From contig CAVORW010000001.1 of assembly GCA_963698715.1 (NCBI GenBank), positions 496,001 through 560,000 of the forward strand: a stretch of DNA of 64,000 nucleotides. Reading direction: 5' to 3'. This stretch comes from CAWHJB01 sp963698715. Lineage in GTDB: Bacteria; Chloroflexota; Anaerolineae; Anaerolineales; UBA4823. Positions 43,303-52,745 of the stretch are shown here, piece by piece. Within the stretch, counting starts at the first letter, position 1. Every line of letters starts with the position of its first letter. The notes under the pieces were generated by a model. The model ran no database searches. It saw only the letters and a list, made by a program, of their open reading frames with translations, and was not told the origin of the DNA. The position numbers were made by a program, and so were the translations under genes.

Positions 43303-44187
43303 TTATAGCTGGAATTTGGATTCGTGCGTTACTCCGGGCAGGTTTGCAACGCTGTGCCAAACTATTTCGAGATCGCTGACCGTCCTGGTCAGTGCTTGGA
43401 TTGAACTGCCCGGACATGCCAGGATTTGCTTAACCTGCTGAATATAGCCGGGGGGTTGCAGTGGGAACGATGCGATCTGATCCAACACCCGCTTTTCGCT
43501 TAAGAAATACCGTTCGTTAAGCGCAAAAAGTGCCTGGGTCAGGTTGGACAAGACGCGCGTCAGGCAGCCGGTTGTGTTGTAAATATCTCCCTGATTGGCA
43601 AAGCCGCGGGCATGCAGGAGCGTGAACTCTGCCGACCATAGCGAGTCGCGGAGTATGCTTTGTTTCAACCTGGGCGGATACACTTCGACCTGGCGTTTGA
43701 AGCCTTCGATCAACCGGTCGGGATCATACAGTGGGATGCAGATTTGTGTCTCTGCCAGATAGATCACACTGTAAAAACCATTGGTTGGCTGCTGGTCGTA
43801 GTCATGATGGCAAATGCCCTGTTGCGCTTCTGTAACCGTCCGTTGAAGTTGATCCAGATTGCGGTATAGGAAATCTACTTTGCCGTGCCTGGTCTGGATC
43901 CAGGCACCGCCGTTGACCCAGGCGCCCCACTCATAGAAGCCTGTCACGGTCGGTGCGCCTTCAATCGAGACAGATCTGGCGAGTTCACGAATGTCGATGA
44001 TCGAAAACGGGTGGTTTTCGAAGTAATACAGGCCGATATCCAGATCGGAGGCTGGCTGATTCTGCCCGCTGGCAAAGGAACCACCCAAAGCGACGGCAGC
44101 AATGCCCGAAATGTGGCTGAGCTGATCCGTTAGTTCCTCCAGCAGGGACCGTTTCTGTTCCGGAAGGGCTGGTAAATTTTCGAGCAT
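43303..44187 (-). CDS. Nucleotidyltransferase domain protein
   Basis: 294-aa protein with a pol-beta-type nucleotidyltransferase active site at the N-terminus: VALGGSFASGQNQPASDLDI, with the GS and paired Asp residues that bind metal-NTP, and a third Asp in GKVDFLYRN. The helical C-terminal half (SLWSAEFTLLHARGFANQGD, TGCLTRVLSNLTQALFALN) resembles the substrate-binding part of kanamycin-nucleotidyltransferase/DUF4037-like proteins. Substrate unknown. Start ATG 44187 lies 5 bases after the stop of the acyltransferase gene, with GGAGG 13 bases upstream; a GTG at 44232 is an alternative. Confidence 0.72.
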   Translation of the reverse strand: MLENLPALPEQKRSLLEELTDQLSHISGIAAVALGGSFASGQNQPASDLDIGLYYFENHPFSIIDIRELARSVSIEGAPTVTGFYEWGAWVNGGAWIQTRHGKVDFLYRNLDQLQRTVTEAQQGICHHDYDQQPTNGFYSVIYLAETQICIPLYDPDRLIEGFKRQVEVYPPRLKQSILRDSLWSAEFTLLHARGFANQGDIYNTTGCLTRVLSNLTQALFALNERYFLSEKRVLDQIASFPLQPPGYIQQVKQILACPGSSIQALTRTVSDLEIVWHSVANLPGVTHESKFQL

Positions 44188-44192
44188 GACGA

Positions 44193-45108
44193 TTAGCCTG
44201 CCTCCGGCCAGACCGGATAAAACATCGACCACTGGGTTGGTGCCCGGCTGATAAAACCTGCAGCGACCTCAAGAACGGTTTCTGCATTGCGCACAATTTC
44301 CTCGTGCCGGTCGGGGTATGTTTTCATCATCAGCGGCTCGGATATTTCAATCTGATAGCAGTTGCGTTCGTCGCGGAAAGCTGCCGCCACAATGACCGGG
44401 GTGCGAGTTTTCAAGGCCAACAAGATATGCATTACCGGCAGTGCAGCCGGGCGCCCGAAAAAGCGCGGCATATATTTCGAACTCGGCCAGCGGGCGGTCC
44501 AGGCCGGTCATGACGGTGCCGCCCTGTTCGAGCAGCCGGGTGGCCTGGCGCAGTGCATTCACGGAAGCGGGCACGACCTCAAAACCAGCTTTTTTGCGCA
44601 AATCGTTCTGCCACTGGTAGCCGCCGCCCGGATTGGGTAGGCCCAACGACATCACTCTCAGCCCGCGCTGGGTAGCCGCCTGGGCGACAAAATCAAAATT
44701 GCTCATATGCACGCCCACGATTGTCAGGCCCTGGCTGGCGTGCTGCCTGCTCTCAACGAACCGATCAATATCCGGACTCCATGCGAGCAAATTGCGGATG
44801 GCAGCCGGGTTCCTAAGGTTGTGGTACAGGTCGTAAAGGCAGTAGCCGGTCTGCACGAAGGTCTCGGTCACACGCTGATCGAGCTCTGCGCTGGAAAGGC
44901 GGCCGGCACCGGAGAAGCCGGCCGCGCCGACCACGGCCTGGTTGCCGCGCACGGCCTGGACCAGTCCAAGCTTAGGCCGGGCACTGATCTGCCGGGCTAC
45001 AAAACTGGCAATCCGGTAGCCCAGGCGGGGCGGGGTGCTCCTGCCAAGACCCAGGGCCAGGCCCACGCCAAAGCGGCTGTTGATGATGGACTGGAAGCTG
45101 ATTGGCAT
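44193..45108 (-). pseudogene. LpxL-like lysophospholipid acyltransferase, apparent frameshift
   Basis: Acyltransferase of the LpxL/HtrB-PatA type, which acylates glycolipids on the inner membrane face. The first frame covers the N-terminus (PPRLGYRIASFVARQ, then VGVHMSNFDFVA with the His-x4-Asp catalytic motif) to GLDRPLAEFE; the remainder (MPRFFGRPAALPVMHILLAL, IVAAAFRDERNCYQIEI, PTQWSMFYPVWPE) is in another frame. Removing one base from the TTT at 44475-44477 restores EFEYMPRFFGRPAA and a protein of about 305 aa. As everything else is intact this is a sequencing error or a recent mutation. No clear ribosome site at 45108. Followed by the nucleotidyltransferase and CDP-alcohol transferase genes. 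Confidence 0.8.
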
Positions 45109-45195
45109 GATCTATGTTGTCGGTTTGATTGGTTTGGTTTTTCCCGGCTGGAATGCGCGCCCGCAACCCCAGGAATTCACATATCCAGTCTGGGC

Positions 45196-47994
45196 CTAGA
45201 GATTAAGCCATTGCGCGGCAGCCCCCGCTAAACCAGAAAGCGGGCCGACCCGCACCGTGCAGGTGGGCAGCGAATCGATGAATATCCGCCCATAGCGCTT
45301 GTTCAGGACTCTCGAATCCAGGATGACGACCACACCCCGATCGTACTGGGAGCGGATCAAGCGCCCAAACCCCTGCCGGAACCGTAAGATGGCCTCCGGA
45401 AGGGAATACTGGCTGAATGGGTCTTCAAATGTTTCTGAGCGGGCAGCAATAATCGGGTCAGACGGCACGTCGAAAGGCAGCTTGACGATCACCAGCACCG
45501 AGAGCGCTTCGCCGGGCACATCCACACCTTCCCAGAAAGCCCGGGTGCCCAGCAGCACGGCTCGCTCGGTTGTCCGGAATGTTTCAAGCAGTGAATGGGG
45601 AGAAGCGCCTTCTCCCTGCTCGTAGACCAGGATATCATCGCGCGCCAGCACTGGGCCGATCGCCCTGGAAGTGCGCCGCAGTTGATCGTAGGAGGTGAAC
45701 AGCACCAGCGCCCGGCCTCCGGTTGCCCGGCAGAGCTGGATCAGGCCTTGTTCAACGGCGCGCTGGTGACCCCCCCGGTCGGAGGGTTCGGGGATATCGT
45801 TTGCCAGGTAGACCAGGGCGGCTGTCTCGAAATCAAACGGCGAGCCCAAGGCCAGCTCGTAGGCATCCTCAGCGTACAGCCGGCCGCGCAGGTAGTCAAA
45901 ATCGCCGGCGGCGGTCAGAGTGGCGGAGGTCAGGATTACAACCTCTTTTTCGTGCCACAGGTAGCGCTCCATCAACGGCCCGATATGGATCGGGGCCGCG
46001 TTCAGGGTCAGACGGCTGCTGTTGGCCTGGGCTTCAGCCCAATAAACCTGGTCTTCGGCCGGCTCGAAAACCAGGCCGTTCATCTGGTCCTGGAATTCGC
46101 TCATCCGGCGGTACAGGTTGGCCAGGCTGCCGCTCAGCTCTTCGTGTTCTTCCTCCAGCACCTCGTGGATTTCGGCCACACCCTGGCTGAGCTTGCCGAC
46201 AATCTCGATCAGGGGCTGTAAGGTCCGCTGAGCTTCATCCCAGGCCAGCTCTACGTCCTCCCAGGCGGGCTGGGTGCGGGTGGCTGGCAGGATGCGCTGC
46301 TGCTGGGCATACACCCCGACCGGGCGGCCCTCACGCTGCTCGAGCAAGAAATTGTCCAGGGTCAGGTAAAACTGGCGCACCAGCTGTTCGAGCCGGAAGG
46401 CCAGATCGGTGGCCTGTTGGGCATACTGGTTGAGTTGGGCAGTGTCTTCGGGAGTCAGCAGGCCATCGGTGGCACTCAGCAGCCAGCCCAGCAGGCCGTG
46501 ACGCGGCCCGCCCAGCTCGCGTAGGAACCGGTCCACATCAACCTGGGTGACCCGGTAGCTGAGCGCGTTGGTGGTGGCGTCTTCCAGATGGTGGGCCTCA
46601 TCTACGATCAGGTAGTCGTATTCGGGCAGCACCCGGTTGCCGGTTGCCACATCCGCCAGCAGCAGGGCATGGTTGACGATCAGGACATGGGCGCTCTGGG
46701 CGGCCTGCCGCACCCGGTAGAACGGGCAGGCCCCACCGGTTCGCTTCAGGCAAGTCTCTCCGGTGCAGGCTTCGTCGTCGGCTGAAATCCGCCGCCAGAC
46801 TTCCCGTTCGGATGGGCCGTTCAGGTTGATTTCGCCCCGATCGCCTGTCTCGGTGCCTTGCAGCCAGACCAGCACTTTGGCCAATACCCGCATCTCGTCA
46901 ACTGTCTCTGGCCCGCGCCTGCGCAGGCTTTCCAGGCGGCGCGGGCACAGGTAATTGCCCCGGCCTTTTAACACAGTAGCCCGGATTTCCCAACCCAGGG
47001 CTGCCCGCAGGTCGGGGATGTCTTTGTTGATCAGCTGGTCCTGCAGGTTGATCGTGTTGGTGGAAATTACAACCCGCCGGTCGTTCTGGATCGCCCACAG
47101 GCAAGCCGGGATCAGATAGGCGATACTTTTTCCGGTGCCAGTGCCGGCCTCTACCAGCAGGTGGCGCGACTCTGAAAAGGCTTCCGTCACCGATTCCAGC
47201 ATGCTCACCTGCTGCGGGCGGAATTCATAGTGTGGGAAATACTGCGAGAAGGCGCCGCCATGAGTCAGGATGGCCGAGACATCTTCCAGGTTGAGCGGGA
47301 TAGGCTCGCTGACTGGCTTGAGCAGCCCAGCCGGACGGCCCAATTTATCGCTGAAGAGCGGCCCCTGGTAGCTGTGTTTGACCGCCTCGGCCGAGACGAT
47401 TTCCTTGCTGCGGGTGCGCAAGGCCAGCCGTAGCGGCAGGTACCCGCCCCAATCCAGCGGTTCGGCCAGGCGGATAATTTCGGCCAGAATGTGCAGCGGA
47501 AGCTCCAGGGCCTGTGCGTACAAAGCCTGGTACACGGCGCGTGTGGCGCGAGCATCGTCCAGGGCCCGATGGGTGGCGGGCAGCAGGATGTTAAGCGCCT
47601 GGGCCAGCGCCCCCAGGTTATAGCGCCCGGCGTCCGGCATCAGCACCGCGGCCAGCTCATATGTATCCAAGGCTTCGTTGTGCTTTAAGACTCCCTGGCG
47701 CCGCAGGAAAGCCAGGTCAAACCCGATGTTGTGGCCCACCACCGGGCGGTCGCCGACGAAATCCGCCAACTCCGCCAGGACGGCCTGGATGGGCGGCGCT
47801 TTCAGGACCATCTGGTCGCTGATCCCGGTCAATTGAGTGATGAATGGCGGGATGCGCCGCCCGGGGTGGATCAGGGTAGACCATTCCTTTTCGACCCGGC
47901 GTTCATTAAAAAGGACGGCGCCAATTTCTATGACGGCGTCCGCTTGAGGGTCAAGGCCGGTCGTTTCGATATCCAGTGCGACAAGGGAATCCAT
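45196..47994 (-). CDS. dinG: DinG-type helicase fused to a DEDDh 3'-5' exonuclease
   Basis: 932-aa fusion. Residues 1-165 are a DEDDh exonuclease: VALDIETTGLDP (D-x-E), VVGHNIGFDLAFLRR, and HRALDDARATRAVY. The rest is an XPD/DinG superfamily 2 helicase: VEAGTGTGKSIAYLIPA (Walker A), an iron-sulfur cluster region with Cys in NYLCPRR, CTGETCLKRTGGACPFYR, then DEAHHLEDA, LTSATL, LLGTRAFWEGVDVPG and QGFGRLIRSQYD. Such proteins unwind DNA with 5'-3' polarity and trim 3' ends in repair and R-loop removal. The exonuclease fusion is the Firmicutes/Chloroflexi form. No ribosome site; a TATAAT lies 6 nt before the ATG. Confidence 0.9.
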   Translation of the reverse strand: MDSLVALDIETTGLDPQADAVIEIGAVLFNERRVEKEWSTLIHPGRRIPPFITQLTGISDQMVLKAPPIQAVLAELADFVGDRPVVGHNIGFDLAFLRRQGVLKHNEALDTYELAAVLMPDAGRYNLGALAQALNILLPATHRALDDARATRAVYQALYAQALELPLHILAEIIRLAEPLDWGGYLPLRLALRTRSKEIVSAEAVKHSYQGPLFSDKLGRPAGLLKPVSEPIPLNLEDVSAILTHGGAFSQYFPHYEFRPQQVSMLESVTEAFSESRHLLVEAGTGTGKSIAYLIPACLWAIQNDRRVVISTNTINLQDQLINKDIPDLRAALGWEIRATVLKGRGNYLCPRRLESLRRRGPETVDEMRVLAKVLVWLQGTETGDRGEINLNGPSEREVWRRISADDEACTGETCLKRTGGACPFYRVRQAAQSAHVLIVNHALLLADVATGNRVLPEYDYLIVDEAHHLEDATTNALSYRVTQVDVDRFLRELGGPRHGLLGWLLSATDGLLTPEDTAQLNQYAQQATDLAFRLEQLVRQFYLTLDNFLLEQREGRPVGVYAQQQRILPATRTQPAWEDVELAWDEAQRTLQPLIEIVGKLSQGVAEIHEVLEEEHEELSGSLANLYRRMSEFQDQMNGLVFEPAEDQVYWAEAQANSSRLTLNAAPIHIGPLMERYLWHEKEVVILTSATLTAAGDFDYLRGRLYAEDAYELALGSPFDFETAALVYLANDIPEPSDRGGHQRAVEQGLIQLCRATGGRALVLFTSYDQLRRTSRAIGPVLARDDILVYEQGEGASPHSLLETFRTTERAVLLGTRAFWEGVDVPGEALSVLVIVKLPFDVPSDPIIAARSETFEDPFSQYSLPEAILRFRQGFGRLIRSQYDRGVVVILDSRVLNKRYGRIFIDSLPTCTVRVGPLSGLAGAAAQWLNL

Positions 47995-48000
47995 GCTGGG

Positions 48001-48006
48001 ATTATA
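48001..48006 (-). promoter_or_regulatory. -10 box for a leaderless dinG transcript
   Basis: TATAAT on the minus strand (48006-48001), 6 nt upstream of the ATG at 47994, so the RNA would start at the start codon. Confidence 0.5.
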
Positions 48007-48100
48007 CCATCGGGAACATTCGCCCTATTTTTCGGGGTTCTGTAAATTTTACGGAGGCATCTCACCTTTACGGCGAATCTGATTTTGATGATCTCCTCGC

Positions 48101-48127
48101 TTGTTGGGCAGGTTTTCAGTCTATAAT
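48101..48127 (+). promoter_or_regulatory. Promoter of the duplicated-domain gene
   Basis: Perfect TATAAT (48122-48127) with TTGTTG (48101-48106) at a short 15-bp spacing, 34 bases before ATG 48161; AAAGGAG lies in between as ribosome site. Confidence 0.45.
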
Positions 48128-48160
48128 TTGCAGTGTACACCGAAATAGAAAGGAGCCACA

Positions 48161-48853
48161 ATGAACGACGCCTCAAACTCCGCCTCCTCGGACGGCCTGT
48201 GGGTCGAGGTATCCGATAAGAAAGCGGTCTTACGCAGTTTCAGCTCGCGCGACAAGGCCGGCAAGCCGATCATGCGCATCCGTGAACCAAGGGTCCGTTT
48301 GGAGAAAGGCAGCCGCTTGCTGGTCTCCAGCACGCGCACAGAGAGCCCAAAAGATCAAGGCGATGGGATCATCAAGGCCACCGGCAACGTCCCCTATTAT
48401 TACGTCCTGGACGAAGCAGTCAACGGCCCCGCAGCCGGCTTGTTTGTCATGGCTTCAGATGTGCAAACAAGCCAATTTGAAGCTGGCGAGCCGCCCAACA
48501 ATTCCGCTCCCAAACAACCCGCAGAGATCACACCGGTTGTTAGCCCGGTCACCCCCCCCGAACCTGAAGTCGGCCTGGTCGTGGAGGTTTCAGCCCAAAA
48601 AGCAGTCCTGCATGCTTTCAAGTCGAGAGACAAGGCTGGAAAACCCATCATGTTGATTCGTGAACCGCGGATACGTTTAGATCGAGGCAGGCAGCTGCAC
48701 GTGTCTGCCACGCGAGCGGAAAGCATGAAAGACAAAGGGGACGGGATCATCAAAGCAACCGGGAATATTCAATATTACTTCATCACCGACCATCCTTCCA
48801 ACGGCGAAGCGATGGGGCTCTATGTCAAGGTTGCGAATGTTACGCTGGTTTAA
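48161..48853 (+). CDS. Unrecognised protein made of two tandem copies of one domain
   Basis: 230-aa protein that I do not recognise. Residues about 9-103 and 142-230 are two copies of one ~90-residue domain: both carry VEVS-x-K/QKAVL, SRDKAGKPIM-x-IREPR, and GDGIIKATGN-x-x-YY, and end in GL-V-x-A-x-V. The linker (about 104-141) is rich in Pro and Ser. Identity between copies is high, so the duplication is fairly recent. No signal peptide or membrane helix; basic and strand-rich, it could bind nucleic acid or another polymer, but nothing proves it. Single gene under its own promoter. Confidence 0.65.
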   Translation: MNDASNSASSDGLWVEVSDKKAVLRSFSSRDKAGKPIMRIREPRVRLEKGSRLLVSSTRTESPKDQGDGIIKATGNVPYYYVLDEAVNGPAAGLFVMASDVQTSQFEAGEPPNNSAPKQPAEITPVVSPVTPPEPEVGLVVEVSAQKAVLHAFKSRDKAGKPIMLIREPRIRLDRGRQLHVSATRAESMKDKGDGIIKATGNIQYYFITDHPSNGEAMGLYVKVANVTLV

Positions 48854-49098
48854 TGGCATTCACGGAATTGCCCTTTTTTACTTGAACCCACAACCAAAAC
48901 GGCCAGCCGCACAAATGGGGTCATTAGGAATTCCTGGGGTGGTACACTCCCAAATCTGGGACTCCCCACAGAGATTCCGTGAGAAAGAGCAAATATTATC
49001 GGGCGAAACTTACCTGCTCTGGTAAACTTTATGCCAAACGTGGTTCCCGGTTCCCGGGTGAATCTCCTGCACTACTTTTACATTTCAACGAGGCCTAT

Positions 49099-50034
49099 AT
49101 GATCCAAGAAACTGCCCGGCGTCTGCGTGAAAACATCCAGAAAGTAATCGTCGGCAAAGACGAGGTGATCGAGCAGACTCTGATCGCCGTCTTATGTGAA
49201 GGTCATGTCCTGCTGGAAGATGTGCCCGGGATCGGCAAAACCACCCTGGCGCGCGCCCTGGCGACCTCGCTGGGCTGCTCCTTCCGGCGCATCCAGTTCA
49301 CACCCGACTTGCTGCCCTCCGATGTAACCGGCCTGAACTGGTTCAACCAGAAAGAACAGGAATTCATCTTTCGGCCTGGCCCGATCCTGAGCCAGGTCGT
49401 GCTGGCGGACGAGATCAACCGCGCCACGCCCCGCACCCAATCGGCCCTGCTGGAGGCCATGCAGGAACGCCAGCTTACTGTGGACGGCGTAACCCGCCCG
49501 CTGCCGCGCCCCTTCCTGGTGATGGCGACCCAGAACCCGGTCGAGCTGGAAGGTACTTTCCCGCTGCCTGAGGCCCAGATTGACCGCTTCTTGCTGCGGA
49601 TCGCCATCGGCTATCCCACCCAGCAGGAGGAGAACGCCATCCTGGAGCGTTTCCGGCTGGACGATCCGCTGCCCGATCTCGTGCCGGTCACCACGCCGGA
49701 GGAGATTATCCAACTGCAGGCCCTCCGCCGCCAGGTGCGGGTGGAAGATTCGCTGCGCGACTATATCGTGCGGGTCGCCCGCGCCACCCGCAGCCACCCT
49801 GAGATCGAGCTGGGGGCCAGCCCGCGCGCCACCCTGTCGCTCTACCAGGCTGCCCAGGCTTGGGCCGGGATCCAGGGCCGGGATTACGTCATCCCGGATG
49901 ATATCAAAAAACTCGCCCCGGTAGTCCTGACCCACCGCCTGATGATCTCGCCCCAGGCGCAGTTGCGCGGCCGCCGGCCCGAAGAGGTGGTCGCCGGCGT
50001 GGTAGAAACGGTTGCGGTGCCGGTGGAGGACTGA
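49099..50034 (+). CDS. MoxR-family AAA+ ATPase
   Basis: 311-aa MoxR ATPase: LLEDVPGIGKTTLARALA (Walker A), VLADEINRATPRTQSALLEA (Walker B and following helix), MATQNPVELEGTFPLPEAQI with sensor and arginine-finger region, and C-terminal lid (ASPRATLSLYQAAQAWA). MoxR proteins act as chaperones that load or activate vWA-domain partners. Start ATG 49099 follows GAGG; the longer reading from 48979 has no family match. The DUF58 partner gene begins 2 bases after the stop, the usual arrangement. Confidence 0.9.
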   Translation: MIQETARRLRENIQKVIVGKDEVIEQTLIAVLCEGHVLLEDVPGIGKTTLARALATSLGCSFRRIQFTPDLLPSDVTGLNWFNQKEQEFIFRPGPILSQVVLADEINRATPRTQSALLEAMQERQLTVDGVTRPLPRPFLVMATQNPVELEGTFPLPEAQIDRFLLRIAIGYPTQQEENAILERFRLDDPLPDLVPVTTPEEIIQLQALRRQVRVEDSLRDYIVRVARATRSHPEIELGASPRATLSLYQAAQAWAGIQGRDYVIPDDIKKLAPVVLTHRLMISPQAQLRGRRPEEVVAGVVETVAVPVED

Positions 50035-50035
50035 C

Positions 50036-51223
50036 GTGACCCCTGCTTACTGGTGGCCCTTCCTGCTGGTACTGTTCCTGCTGGGGGTGCTCTTACAGGT
50101 CTACCTGCTGGCGGCCTTCGCAGCCATGCTGGCAGTCATCAGCGGCCTGGCGCGCTGGTGGCAGGGGCGCGCCCTGCTGGGGGTCACGTATAAGCGCTTT
50201 CCCTACTACCGGCGGGGTTTTCCCGGCGAGAAAGTTCAGCTGCGGCTGGAAGCCGAAAACCACAAATTCCTGCCCCTTTCCTGGCTGTTTGTGAAAGATC
50301 CCTGGCCCTGGGCAGTCGGCCCGGAGGATGAGGAGCTGCTCAGCCCCACCCATATCGAAGATCGGGCCGAATTGATCAACCTGTTCAGCTTGCGCTGGTA
50401 TGAACGCACGCGCCGAGTTTACACCTTGCTGTTTCGCAAACGCGGCGTTTACACTTTAGGTCCGGCCCGGCTCGAATCAGGCGACCTGTTCGGAATCTTT
50501 GAGCAGGTAGATGCCAGCGGTCCGGTCGATTATCTGACTGTCTTCCCGAAGCCCTTGCCGTTGGAAGCTATGAACCTGCCGGCCGACGACCCCTTTGGCG
50601 ACCGCCGCTCGCAGCGCCGATTGTACGAAGATACCACCCAGCCGATGGGGATGCGCGACTACCATCCCGAAGATGATTTTCGGCACGTTCATTGGCCGGC
50701 TACGGCTCACACCGGCCAGCTGCAGGTCAAAGTTTACCAGCCAACCTCGGCTCGGGTCATGGTGGTCTGCTTGAACGTGTCCACTTTTGAATACTACTGG
50801 CAGGGGGTCGACCCGCCCCTGCTGGAGCACATGGTCAGCGCAACAGCCAGCCTGGTCCAGCGCGCCCTGGCGGATGGCTACCGGGTTGGCCTGCTCTCGA
50901 ACGGCTGCCTGGCCCATGCCGACCAGCCATTTCAGGTGCCGCCCGGACGCTCGCCTCAGCAACTCTCTCAATTGTTGGAAGCCCTGGCGGGGGTGACCCC
51001 ATTTGTGACCGCAACTTTTGAAAGTGTGCTCACCAAACATGCTCCCCAGCTCCCCTATGGCGCACGGCTGTTTATCCTGACTGCTATCACCACACCTAAG
51101 CTGAACGCAACCCTGCTGCGGATCCGGCAACATGGACGGCGGGTAAATCTGCTGTCTTTCTCGCCTCAGCCGCCGCCTAAAATTCCGGGAATTCAGACCG
51201 TGCACGCCCCTTATTATGGCTGA
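50036..51223 (+). CDS. DUF58 (vWA-like) protein
   Basis: 395-aa membrane-anchored protein. Two N-terminal hydrophobic segments (about 4-45) precede a beta domain and the DUF58 core with the conserved GMRDYHPEDDFRHVHWPATA. The last part has a vWA-like fold (ARVMVVCLNVSTFEYYWQG). These proteins are the normal partner of MoxR ATPases. Start GTG 50036 is preceded by GGAGG overlapping the end of the moxR gene. The stop overlaps the next ATG by 8 bases. Confidence 0.85.
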   Translation: MTPAYWWPFLLVLFLLGVLLQVYLLAAFAAMLAVISGLARWWQGRALLGVTYKRFPYYRRGFPGEKVQLRLEAENHKFLPLSWLFVKDPWPWAVGPEDEELLSPTHIEDRAELINLFSLRWYERTRRVYTLLFRKRGVYTLGPARLESGDLFGIFEQVDASGPVDYLTVFPKPLPLEAMNLPADDPFGDRRSQRRLYEDTTQPMGMRDYHPEDDFRHVHWPATAHTGQLQVKVYQPTSARVMVVCLNVSTFEYYWQGVDPPLLEHMVSATASLVQRALADGYRVGLLSNGCLAHADQPFQVPPGRSPQQLSQLLEALAGVTPFVTATFESVLTKHAPQLPYGARLFILTAITTPKLNATLLRIRQHGRRVNLLSFSPQPPPKIPGIQTVHAPYYG

Positions 51224-52745
51224 GACCACGACTTCCCAACCAGCCCGCCTGGTGATCTGGCCCGAAATCACGGCTTTCTTATTGATCGTGATGGAGGTCA
51301 GCTGGCTGCTGCCCTGGTACCGGGGAGTGATTGAGGTCAGCTATGTGGCTTCTGAACTGCGGGCTGGCCTGGTGCTGGCGGGTATGATGCTGGTGGCCTA
51401 CCTGTTCACGCGTATGTTCGATTCGCTGCGCCTGATTGCCAACGTCCAGCATGTCTTGCTGGTGCTGGTCTTCGTGATCAATGTATCCCTGAGTGCCCGC
51501 CTGCTGCTGGATCCGGCCAATCCATCCCTGGTAAGCGGCTTGATCGGCCTGGACCCCGGCGCGGTGTTGGTGGCGATCATTGGGCTGTGGTTGTGGTGGC
51601 GGGGGATCGGCCTGGCACGGACGATGATCGGCCCGGTGATGGTCTGGGGCCGCTTCTGGTTCGGCCTGATCATGCTGGTGGTGTACTTGCTGATCATCGA
51701 CCGGGTGACCCAGACCTCACCCGGATTTCTACCTTTCTTTTTGTATTTGTTGAGCGGCATGCTGGCCCTGGTCGTTGGACGGGTGGCTTTCATCAGCCTG
51801 TTCCACGGTTCGTACAAAAACCCCCTGGGGCGCAGCTGGTTGGCGACGATTGGGCTGACAGTGGGCGGGTTTGTCAGTCTGGCGATGCTGATCGCCAGCT
51901 TGCTTACTGGCCAGTTTGGCGGCCTGCTGGAGCAGCTCACCCTGGGTCTGCGCTGGCTGCTGGTGATTATTCTTTTTATTGCTTCGATCCCCTGGCTGAT
52001 CCTATCAGTTTTCCTTTTTCCATTGCTAACAATGATCCGGGATGCCTTGCCGGCTCCAGGTGCAGCGCCCACACCCACCTCGCTGGTGCCCTACCCGGAT
52101 ATTTCGCCCTCTCTCCGGCCAGTGCTGCCCCAACCAGCCAATCAGGTTATCCTGCCCCAGACCACCGTTACCCTGATCTTCTGGTCGGTCGTGCTGCTGC
52201 TCGTGCTGGTGTATTTCGCCCGGGCCCGCCGCGCGAACTTGCGAATTCGGCACCAGAGTTATGAGGATCCCGAATCTCTGCTGGACCGGGATGCTTTGCT
52301 GCGCCAGATGCGTGACAGCCTGCGCCATCAGGCTCGCAGTGTTCTGGATGGCCTGGCTGGCCGGCTGCGCGGCAGGCGCTACCTTGCCGCTCAACTGGTG
52401 CGCCAGTTATACGCCCAGCTGCTTGATCTGGCCCAAGAGATTAACCAGCCCAGGCCAGTTTCGCTCACCCCACTCGAATTTTTGCCTATCTTGGAGCAAG
52501 CGATGCCTGGCCTGAGTGCTGAGCTGGACCTGATCACACGGGCTTATATACGGGTGCGGTACGGTGAGATACCTGAAACCCAGGCTGAGATAGCAACCCT
52601 TAAGCAAGCCTGGGTGCGGATTGAATCTCAAAGCCCGCGCTTAATCAGGCAAGCCCGCCAGGCAGCCAGCCTGGCTGAGTATACAGATAAAGAAAATCAG
52701 AAGAAGCTAGTAGAGGGCCGAGGCTCTAAACGCGTTCGGCTATAG
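51216..52745 (+). CDS. Membrane protein with C-terminal DUF4129
   Basis: 509-aa protein with about seven hydrophobic helices in the first 270 residues, a Pro-rich extracytoplasmic stretch (about 280-310), one more helix (about 315-335) and a cytoplasmic C-terminal DUF4129-type domain (AAQLVRQLYAQLLDLAQEI, SLTPLEFLPILEQAMPGL, ITRAYIRVRYGEIPE). In related operons this protein is often followed by a transglutaminase-like gene, which is missing here. It overlaps the DUF58 gene at its start and the Usp-like gene on the other strand by 20 bases at its end. Confidence 0.78.
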   Translation: MAETTTSQPARLVIWPEITAFLLIVMEVSWLLPWYRGVIEVSYVASELRAGLVLAGMMLVAYLFTRMFDSLRLIANVQHVLLVLVFVINVSLSARLLLDPANPSLVSGLIGLDPGAVLVAIIGLWLWWRGIGLARTMIGPVMVWGRFWFGLIMLVVYLLIIDRVTQTSPGFLPFFLYLLSGMLALVVGRVAFISLFHGSYKNPLGRSWLATIGLTVGGFVSLAMLIASLLTGQFGGLLEQLTLGLRWLLVIILFIASIPWLILSVFLFPLLTMIRDALPAPGAAPTPTSLVPYPDISPSLRPVLPQPANQVILPQTTVTLIFWSVVLLLVLVYFARARRANLRIRHQSYEDPESLLDRDALLRQMRDSLRHQARSVLDGLAGRLRGRRYLAAQLVRQLYAQLLDLAQEINQPRPVSLTPLEFLPILEQAMPGLSAELDLITRAYIRVRYGEIPETQAEIATLKQAWVRIESQSPRLIRQARQAASLAEYTDKENQKKLVEGRGSKRVRL

